Part shown: positions 6,594-11,274 of the stretch, piece after piece
Position numbering within the stretch: the first letter of the stretch is position 1
Layout of the letters: every line of letters begins with the position of its first letter
Origin: Frankiales bacterium
GTDB taxonomy: Bacteria > Actinomycetota > Actinomycetes > JAFAQI01
Assembly: GCA_019246495.1 (NCBI GenBank)
Contig: JAFAQI010000344.1
Coordinates: forward strand, 1-11,274
Direction: 5' to 3'
DNA: 11,274 nucleotides
Position numbers and translations under genes: made by a program
Notes under the pieces: model-generated
Databases searched by the model: none
Told to the model about the DNA's origin: nothing
Seen by the model: the letters and a program-made list of their open reading frames with translations, nothing else

Positions 6594-7829
6594 TCAGTCG
6601 ACCAGTGCGGAGTAGACGAGCTGTCGGAGCTGCGGCCGGATCGGGTAGGTGCTCGACGGCATCAGCTGCGTCATGAAGATGACGGTCACCTCGTCGACCG
6701 GATCGACCCAGAACGCGGTCGACGCAAGGCCGCCCCAACTGAACTCGCCGACGTTGCCAGACGCCTTACCGGCGACCGGGTCCAGCACGGTCGCGAAACC
6801 GAGCCCGAAGCCGACTCCTTCGAACCGTGACTCGGCCGACAGCGGTCGGCCGAACGACTGGAGGTCGGCGCCGCCCGGCAGCTGATTGCTCGTCATCAGC
6901 CGGAGCGTGCGGGGCGAAAGCAGCCGGACGCCGTCGTAGGCGCCGCCACCGAGCAGCATCCAGGTGAACCGCGCGTAGTCGCGCGTCGTCGACGCGAGCC
7001 CGCCGCCGCCGGAGAACCATCGCGGCTCCCGCGCGATGACGTTGCCCATCTGGTCGAAGCGCACGGTCTCCTTTGACCCGACCGGTCTGGCATAGAGCGC
7101 GGCGAGCCGGTGGTGGCGGTCATTGTCGACGGTGAATCCCGTGTCGACCATGCCCAGCGGCGCGAAGATGCGGTCGGCGAAGAACTGGTCGAGCGGCCGG
7201 CCGCTCACGACCTCGACCAGCCGGCCGAGCACGTCGGTCGCGACGGAGTAGAGCCACTCGGTGCCGGGGTTGAACGCGAGCGGCAGCTGCGCCCATCCTT
7301 CGACGCACTGCGCGAGGTCGAAGCCGCGCGGGTTGCCGAACTCGAAGCCCGCATTGCGGTAGATCTCATCGGTGACATGCACGCGGTGGAAGCCATAGGT
7401 CAGACCCGCCGTGTGGGTGAGCAGGTGCCAGACGCGGATCGGTTCCGTCGCCGGCACCGTCAACGGCTTCGCCGCCGGCCCCGCGACGTAGACGCGCATG
7501 TCGGCGAACTCCGGCAGCCACTTGCTCACCGGGTCGTTGAGGTCGAAGCGACCCTCTTCCCAGAGCATCATCGCCGCGACCGACGTGATCGGCTTCGTCA
7601 TCGAATAGATGCGCCAGATCGTGTCGGTCTCGACCGGCCGCCCGCTTTCCTTGTCGGCCATCCCGTACGACGACAGGTGCGCAACCTTTCCGCGCCGGCT
7701 GACCATGACCTGCCACCCGGCGAGGCGCCCCGAGTCGACGTAGCCCTTGAAGTGCTCGTCGATGCGCAGCAGCCGCTGCTGGTCGAAGCCGGCCTCGGCC
7801 GGGTCGATGTCGATGCCGAAATCCGCCAT
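6594..7829 (-). CDS. Serine hydrolase of the beta-lactamase / EstB esterase family
   Basis: The 411-residue protein has the layout of class C beta-lactamase-like serine hydrolases. The nucleophile motif is 'YSMTK' (Ser76, Lys79), the second motif is 'WLYS' (Tyr194-Ser195), and a 'WGG' (365-367) stands where the third motif (KTG or HxG) is expected. '[11 protein letters not shown]' (136-146) and '[15 protein letters not shown]' are also typical of this family. No signal peptide is visible, which argues for a cytoplasmic esterase or peptidase rather than a periplasmic antibiotic-degrading beta-lactamase. The substrate cannot be told from sequence. The ATG at 7829 is chosen because GGGAGAGG precedes it by 9 nt and the homology starts there. 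The frame continues open for 391 codons upstream, but that is antisense to two real genes. It stands convergent to hemB and head-to-head with the TMEM175 gene. Confidence 0.9.
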   Translation of the reverse strand: MADFGIDIDPAEAGFDQQRLLRIDEHFKGYVDSGRLAGWQVMVSRRGKVAHLSSYGMADKESGRPVETDTIWRIYSMTKPITSVAAMMLWEEGRFDLNDPVSKWLPEFADMRVYVAGPAAKPLTVPATEPIRVWHLLTHTAGLTYGFHRVHVTDEIYRNAGFEFGNPRGFDLAQCVEGWAQLPLAFNPGTEWLYSVATDVLGRLVEVVSGRPLDQFFADRIFAPLGMVDTGFTVDNDRHHRLAALYARPVGSKETVRFDQMGNVIAREPRWFSGGGGLASTTRDYARFTWMLLGGGAYDGVRLLSPRTLRLMTSNQLPGGADLQSFGRPLSAESRFEGVGFGLGFATVLDPVAGKASGNVGEFSWGGLASTAFWVDPVDEVTVIFMTQLMPSSTYPIRPQLRQLVYSALVD

Positions 7830-7862
7830 GCGTGTGATCCTCTCCCAGACGGGAGGACGGAC
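7830..7862. promoter_or_regulatory. 33-bp divergent gap with back-to-back ribosome binding sites
   Basis: This gap separates the start codons of two divergent genes. It contains CCTCTCCC (7839-7846), which on the minus strand reads GGGAGAGG, the ribosome site of the serine hydrolase. It also contains GGGAGG (7851-7856), the ribosome site of the TMEM175 gene, 6 nt before its GTG. The two form a small inverted repeat, CTCCC-AGAC-GGGAG (7842-7855). There is no room for promoters here, so each gene's promoter must lie within the coding region of the other. Confidence 0.65.
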
Positions 7863-8504
7863 GTGACCGAGGTGGACCGGGACAGCGAAGCGGTGGCGGG
7901 TTTCACCACCGGTCGGGTCGAGGCATTCAGCGACGGCGTCATCGCGATCGCCATCACGCTGCTCGTGCTCGATCTGCACAGTGAGCACCGGCCGGGGGAG
8001 AGCCTCGGGCATGCCCTGACAACGGGCCACGCGTGGTCGTCGTACGCCGCCTATGTCGTGTCGTTCGCCGTCATCGGCATCACGTGGGTCAACCATCACT
8101 CGCTGTTCGCCCGGATCGCGCTGATGGGCCGGTCGCTGCTCTTCCTCAACCTCGGTTTGCTGCTCGGGCTCTCGGTTCTGCCGTTTCCCACGCGGGTCCT
8201 CGCCGAGAACCTCACCGCCGGCGGCTCCGACGCGCACGTCGCCGCGTTCCTCTACAGCGCGGTGATGCTCTACGTCTCGATCATGTTCCTGGCGGTCTGG
8301 TGGTGGGCGACGCAACCTGGGACGCAACGCCTGGTCACGCCGTTGCCACCGGACGGGATACGGCGCAGCCGCCGTCGCTTCGGCCTCGGACTCGTCATCT
8401 ACAGCGCAGCTCTTGTCCTGTCGTTCGTGTCCGCGCCGCTGACGCTCGCCCTGCACGGCGTCATCGCCATCTACTACGCGTTCGAGCAGCTGCGCAGCGA
8501 GTGA
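7863..8504 (+). CDS. TMEM175-family (DUF1211) membrane protein, putative potassium channel
   Basis: The 213-residue protein carries the family signature 'RVEAFSDGVIAIAITLLVLDL' split across the first membrane helix (residues 18-38, FSDG at 22-25). Bacterial members characterised so far are potassium-permeable channels that assemble as tetramers. About six hydrophobic segments are visible, near residues 24-42, 57-76, 86-106, 118-142, 171-189 and 190-206, as expected for bacterial TMEM175. An Arg-rich loop (IRRSRRR) precedes the fifth and probably faces the cytoplasm. The GTG at 7863 is chosen for the strong GGGAGG site 6 nt upstream and because the signature begins soon after it. The frame is open further upstream, but only antisense to the hydrolase gene. 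Channel activity is inferred from the family. No link to heme synthesis is evident. Confidence 0.88.
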   Translation: MTEVDRDSEAVAGFTTGRVEAFSDGVIAIAITLLVLDLHSEHRPGESLGHALTTGHAWSSYAAYVVSFAVIGITWVNHHSLFARIALMGRSLLFLNLGLLLGLSVLPFPTRVLAENLTAGGSDAHVAAFLYSAVMLYVSIMFLAVWWWATQPGTQRLVTPLPPDGIRRSRRRFGLGLVIYSAALVLSFVSAPLTLALHGVIAIYYAFEQLRSE

Positions 8505-8561
8505 TCGCGCGGCAGCGCGGTCGGTCGCGACCGGCGCGTCGCCGCTTGCGAGGATGGCGCG
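8505..8561. other. Short gap before hemL with a 12-bp palindrome
   Basis: The 57-bp stretch between the TMEM175 stop and hemL contains the perfect palindrome CGGTCGCGACCG (8522-8533) and the hemL ribosome site AGGA (8551-8554). I see no convincing -10/-35 pair, so hemL may be read through from the TMEM175 gene or use an unusual promoter. In DNA this GC-rich a 12-bp palindrome can easily arise by chance, so an operator role is only a guess. Confidence 0.3.
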
Positions 8562-9854
8562 GTGACCGGCGACTTGTCCGACGAGCTCTTCGCGCGAGCG
8601 CAGCGAGTGACCCCCGGCGGGGTCAACTCGCCGGTGCGCGCGTTCGGAGCCGTCGGCGGGACACCGCGGTTCATGGTTCGCGGCAGCGGGCCTTATCTCT
8701 ACGACGCCGACGGGTGTGAGTACGTCGACCTCGTTTGCTCGTGGGGACCGACCATCCTCGGCCACGCGCATCCGGCCGTGGTCGAGGCGGTGCAGCACGC
8801 CGCAACCGCGGGACTGTCCTTCGGTACGCCGTCGCCCGGCGAGGTCGAGTTGGCCGAACTGATCGTGCAGCGGGTGGCACCGGTGGAGCAGGTGCGGCTC
8901 GTCAACTCGGGCACCGAGGCGACGATGAGCGCGCTCCGCCTCGCTCGCGGCGTCACCGGTCGCAGCAAGGTCGTCAAGTTCGCGGGCTGCTACCACGGCC
9001 ACGTCGACGCGCTACTTGCGAGCGCCGGCAGCGGCGTCGCGACGTTCGCGTTGCCCGACACTCCCGGTGTCACCGGCGCAAGCGCCGCGGACACGATCGT
9101 GCTGCCCTACAACGACGTGTCCGCCGTCGAGTCGGCGTTCGCGGAGCACGGCGCCGACATCGCGTGCGTCATCACGGAAGCGGCCGCCGCCAACATGGGC
9201 GTCGTTGCGCCGCTGCCGGGCTTCAACGCGCGACTACGCGAGCTCACCGCCGCCGCCGGTGCGCTGCTCGTCCTCGACGAGGTCATGACCGGTTTCCGGG
9301 TCGGGCCGGCCGGCTGGTTCGGGCTCGAGGGCGTGGCGCCCGACCTCTTCACCTTCGGCAAGGTGATGAGCGGCGGCCTTCCCGCCGCAGCGTTCGGCGG
9401 GCGGGCCGATGTCATGCAGCAGCTGGCTCCAGCGGGTGCCGTCTACCAAGCCGGCACGCTGTCCGGCAACCCCGTCGCTGTCGCCGCCGGTCTCGCGCAG
9501 CTGCGCCTGTGCACCGACGAGGTGTACGCGCACGTCGACAAGACCGCCGCCTCGGTCGCGGGCATCGTGACCGACGCACTGACGGCGGCAGGGGTGCCGC
9601 ACCGGGTCAACACGGCGGGCAGCCTCTTCAGCATCTTCTTCACCGACCAACCGGTCGTCGACTTCGCGTCGGCGAAAACGCAGGACACCGCGCGCTACGC
9701 CGCGTTCTTCCACGCCATGCTCGACAACGGCGTCCACCTCCCACCGTCGGCGTACGAAGCGTGGTTCGTCGGAGCCGCACACGACGATGCCGCGCTCGAC
9801 CGCATCGCGGCCGCAGTACAACCGGCTGCGCGTGCAGCAGCGGCGGCCCGATGA
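8562..9854 (+). CDS. hemL: Glutamate-1-semialdehyde 2,1-aminomutase
   Basis: The enzyme converts glutamate-1-semialdehyde, the product of HemA, into 5-aminolevulinate using pyridoxamine/pyridoxal phosphate. The 430-residue protein is full length. It shows '[14 protein letters not shown]' near the N-terminus, '[16 protein letters not shown]' (PLP phosphate region), '[13 protein letters not shown]', the cofactor aspartate in '[10 protein letters not shown]', the Schiff-base lysine in '[16 protein letters not shown]' (Lys267) and '[12 protein letters not shown]'. These distinguish it from ordinary class III aminotransferases. The GTG at 8562 lies 7 nt after AGGA and gives the expected N-terminus. 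It overlaps the following phosphatase gene by 4 bp (ATGA, 9851-9854). No Rex operator is visible in front of it, so control may differ from that of the hemA operon. Confidence 0.96.
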   Translation: MTGDLSDELFARAQRVTPGGVNSPVRAFGAVGGTPRFMVRGSGPYLYDADGCEYVDLVCSWGPTILGHAHPAVVEAVQHAATAGLSFGTPSPGEVELAELIVQRVAPVEQVRLVNSGTEATMSALRLARGVTGRSKVVKFAGCYHGHVDALLASAGSGVATFALPDTPGVTGASAADTIVLPYNDVSAVESAFAEHGADIACVITEAAAANMGVVAPLPGFNARLRELTAAAGALLVLDEVMTGFRVGPAGWFGLEGVAPDLFTFGKVMSGGLPAAAFGGRADVMQQLAPAGAVYQAGTLSGNPVAVAAGLAQLRLCTDEVYAHVDKTAASVAGIVTDALTAAGVPHRVNTAGSLFSIFFTDQPVVDFASAKTQDTARYAAFFHAMLDNGVHLPPSAYEAWFVGAAHDDAALDRIAAAVQPAARAAAAAR

Positions 9855-10483
9855 CGCAGACCCTCGTCAACCTCGTCCGCCACGGTGAGGTCGACAACCC
9901 GACCGGTGTGCTCTACGGCCGGCTGCCCGGCTTCCGGCTATCAGCCGCCGGCGAGGCCATGGCGCGCGCAGTGACGGACGCGCTTGCCGGACGGGACGTC
10001 CGCGTCGTCGTCTCCTCACCGCTCGAGCGGGCAGTGCAGACCGCGACTCCTATCGCGGAGCAGTTCGGCCTCGAGGTGTCGCTGGACGACCGGCTCATCG
10101 AGAGCGCGAACGTCTTCGAGGGCAAGACGTTCGGGGTCGGCGACGGCGCGCTCCGCCATCCCGGCAACTGGCGGCACATCCGCAACCCGTTCCGCCCGTC
10201 GTGGGGGGAGCCCTACGCCGAGGTCGCCGCGCGTGTCCTCGCCGCGTGCGCGGATGCGAGACGCGCGGCCGCCGGCGGCGAGGCTGTCCTCGTCTCGCAC
10301 CAGCTGCCGATCTGGGTCACCCGCCGTGCCGTCGAAGGCCGTCGCCTGTGGCACCGGCCGGACCGGCGGGAGTGCGCGCTGGCCTCCGTCACCACGTTCG
10401 TCTACGACGACGACCGCATCGTCGACGTCCGTTATGCGGAGCCGGCCGGGTCTGCGGGGCGATCCCGGGTCGGGGGAGCGTGA
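9851..10483 (+). CDS. Histidine phosphatase superfamily protein (phosphoglycerate-mutase-like)
   Basis: The 210-residue protein has the complete catalytic set of the histidine phosphatase fold: 'LVRHGE' at residues 8-13 (phosphate-accepting His11, Arg10), '[11 protein letters not shown]' (Arg60), the acid residue in '[10 protein letters not shown]' (Glu84) and the second histidine in 'VLVSHQLP' (His150). It should therefore be an active phosphatase or mutase. It does not look like the glycolytic enzyme, which is longer and has other insertions. Its ATG lies in the hemL stop (ATGA), implying translational coupling. The gene occupies the same place between hemL and tlpA in mycobacteria (Rv0525, from memory). 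The substrate is unknown, and a role in heme supply or cytochrome c maturation is only suggested by position. Confidence 0.9.
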   Translation: MTQTLVNLVRHGEVDNPTGVLYGRLPGFRLSAAGEAMARAVTDALAGRDVRVVVSSPLERAVQTATPIAEQFGLEVSLDDRLIESANVFEGKTFGVGDGALRHPGNWRHIRNPFRPSWGEPYAEVAARVLAACADARRAAAGGEAVLVSHQLPIWVTRRAVEGRRLWHRPDRRECALASVTTFVYDDDRIVDVRYAEPAGSAGRSRVGGA

Positions 10484-10511
10484 CCTGCGTCACCCCGGGC
10501 CGCGGTCCACA

Positions 10512-11114
10512 ATGGTGGTGATGAACCGGCGCCGTCTTCTCGTCGTTGTCGCGGCTGTGATGAGCGTCGCGGCGGCGGTCGGCGTCAACGGCTGCTCCGG
10601 TACCAATGCGGTGCGGCAGGACGTCAACGGCAGCAACGGTTTCCAGGTCGGCGACGACTCCACGTCCTGGATTGATCCTGGCGACCGTTCCGCCGTGAAC
10701 GGCGTCACCGGCACGCTGCTCGACGGCCAGCCGTTCGACCTCTCCCGTTGGCGCGGCCACGTCGTCGTCGTGAACTTCTGGGGCAGCTGGTGCGGGCCCT
10801 GTCAGGCCGAGGCCCAGGGACTCGAGCAGGTCTATCGGGACAACGCGAAGCACGGTGTCGAGTTCGTCGGTGTCGACATCCGCGACAGCCGTGCAACCGC
10901 TGAGACGTTCCTGCGTACGCACGACGTGACGTACCCCAACGTCTTCGACCCGTCCAACCTCGTCGCGCTCCAGTTCCGCGGTGTTCCGCCGAACGCCACA
11001 CCCACCACGATCGTGTTGGACCGGCAGGGCCGGGTCGCCGCGCGCCACAGCGGCGAAATCCCGTACACGACGCTGCGCGACGTCGTACGACGCGCGCTCG
11101 CAGAGGCGGCATGA
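10512..11114 (+). CDS. tlpA: TlpA/ResA-like lipoprotein thiol-disulfide oxidoreductase
   Basis: The 200-residue protein begins with three arginines, a hydrophobic stretch and a lipobox-like 'GVNGC' (Cys28), indicating export and lipid anchoring on the outer face of the membrane. The mature part is a thioredoxin fold with 'NFWGSWCGPC' (active-site Cys94 and Cys97) and the cis-proline segment 'PNATPTTIV'. Such proteins reduce the cysteines of apocytochrome c before heme attachment and receive electrons from CcdA, whose gene follows with a 4-bp overlap. The start is uncertain: ATG 10512 has no clear ribosome site, while ATG 10521, three codons later, has GGTGG close upstream. Either leaves the signal peptide intact. 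The gap from the phosphatase gene is 28 bp. ResA is an equally fair name. Confidence 0.9.
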   Translation: MVVMNRRRLLVVVAAVMSVAAAVGVNGCSGTNAVRQDVNGSNGFQVGDDSTSWIDPGDRSAVNGVTGTLLDGQPFDLSRWRGHVVVVNFWGSWCGPCQAEAQGLEQVYRDNAKHGVEFVGVDIRDSRATAETFLRTHDVTYPNVFDPSNLVALQFRGVPPNATPTTIVLDRQGRVAARHSGEIPYTTLRDVVRRALAEAA

Positions 11115-11274
11115 GCGGCGACCTGGTCGTCGCCGCCAGCAGCTGCACGCACCTCGCCGGCGGCACGCTCGCGCTCGCGATCCCGGTCGCCTTCGTCGCG
11201 GGCGTCATCTCGTTCCTGTCGCCGTGCGTCCTGCCGCTCGTGCCCGGCTACCTCTCCTATGTCACCGGGCTCAG
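11111..11274 (+). CDS. ccdA: Cytochrome c biogenesis protein CcdA (5' part, runs off right edge)
   Basis: Only 54 complete codons are present. After a short N-terminus, a membrane helix begins near residue 20 and leads into 'SFLSPCVLPLVPGYLSYVTG' (34-53). This is the hallmark of CcdA/DsbD transmembrane domains, with the first redox cysteine at Cys39. CcdA carries electrons from cytoplasmic thioredoxin across the membrane to the TlpA/ResA-type protein encoded just upstream. The ATG overlaps the tlpA stop by 4 bp (ATGA, 11111-11114). In related genomes resB and ccsA follow, but they lie outside this window. Confidence 0.93.
   Translation, partial: MSGDLVVAASSCTHLAGGTLALAIPVAFVAGVISFLSPCVLPLVPGYLSYVTGL

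Noticed and set aside
6587..6605. A small hairpin TGGTC-AGTC-GACCA (6591-6604) at the convergent hemB/hydrolase stop codons, considered as a two-way terminator.
   Set aside because: The stem is only 5 bp, it overlaps the hydrolase stop, and no T-run follows on either strand. It is too weak to call a terminator.
6594..7829. Calling the serine hydrolase an antibiotic-resistance beta-lactamase.
   Set aside because: No signal peptide is visible and the third active-site motif is WGG rather than KTG. The family is mostly esterases and peptidases.
8522..8533. Palindrome CGGTCGCGACCG as an operator for hemL.
   Set aside because: It does not resemble the Rex site or any operator I know, and 12-bp palindromes are expected by chance at this base composition. 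It is listed only as part of the gap description.
6594..9002. An 802-codon open frame on the minus strand, suggesting a fusion of extra N-terminal sequence to the serine hydrolase.
   Set aside because: The first 391 codons are antisense to the TMEM175 gene and the 5' part of hemL, have arginine/aspartate-rich low-complexity character and no recognisable domain. The hydrolase homology and a good ribosome site begin at 7829.
9851..10483. Naming the phosphatase gpm, the glycolytic phosphoglycerate mutase.
   Set aside because: The protein is shorter than the glycolytic enzyme, its resemblance is confined to the general histidine-phosphatase motifs, and its context is heme/cytochrome c, not glycolysis.

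Overview
The window is ordinary chromosomal DNA of a high-GC actinobacterium (roughly 70% G+C by eye, G/C-ending codons, GTG starts, 4-bp gene overlaps). A Rex repressor gene leading directly into hemA, hemC and a fused cobA/hemD, and a System II cytochrome c block behind hemL, are typical of Actinomycetia. I cannot name the genus.

Layout. Bases 1-902 (minus) hold the 5' part of a DUF349-family coiled-coil protein gene. A 115-bp divergent intergenic region (903-1017) follows. It carries a recognisable Rex operator lying on a -35/-10 promoter. Bases 1018-6575 (plus) form one tightly packed operon, rex-hemA-hemC-cobA/hemD-hemB, in which every junction is a 4-bp ATGA or GTGA overlap. Bases 6594-7829 (minus) encode a serine hydrolase of the beta-lactamase/EstB type. 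It stands head-to-head, only 33 bp away, with a TMEM175-family (DUF1211) membrane protein gene at 7863-8504 (plus). From 8562 to the right edge (plus) come hemL, a histidine-phosphatase-fold protein, a TlpA/ResA-like lipoprotein thioredoxin, and the start of ccdA, again mostly with 4-bp overlaps.

How it works together. HemA and HemL make 5-aminolevulinate from glutamyl-tRNA. HemB, HemC and HemD then carry it to uroporphyrinogen III, so the window holds the whole glutamyl-tRNA to uroporphyrinogen III segment. The later heme genes (hemE onwards) are not here. Rex senses the NADH/NAD+ ratio and would tie heme supply to respiratory demand through the operator in front of its own gene. The TlpA-CcdA pair supplies reductant for apocytochrome c, the first step of System II cytochrome c maturation. 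Heme production and its attachment to cytochromes are therefore encoded side by side. From memory, Mycobacterium tuberculosis has the same two blocks (hemA-C-D-B and hemL-phosphatase-tlpA-ccdA) separated by about ten genes. Here only two genes, the hydrolase and the TMEM175 protein, stand between them.

I see no mobile element, CRISPR array, tRNA, rRNA or phage gene, and no convincing wholly new system. The points most worth a second look are the Rex control region with its extra half-sites and its divergent DUF349 neighbour, the degenerate methyltransferase half of the HemD fusion, the conserved but unassigned phosphatase, and an excess of the hexamer CGTACG.
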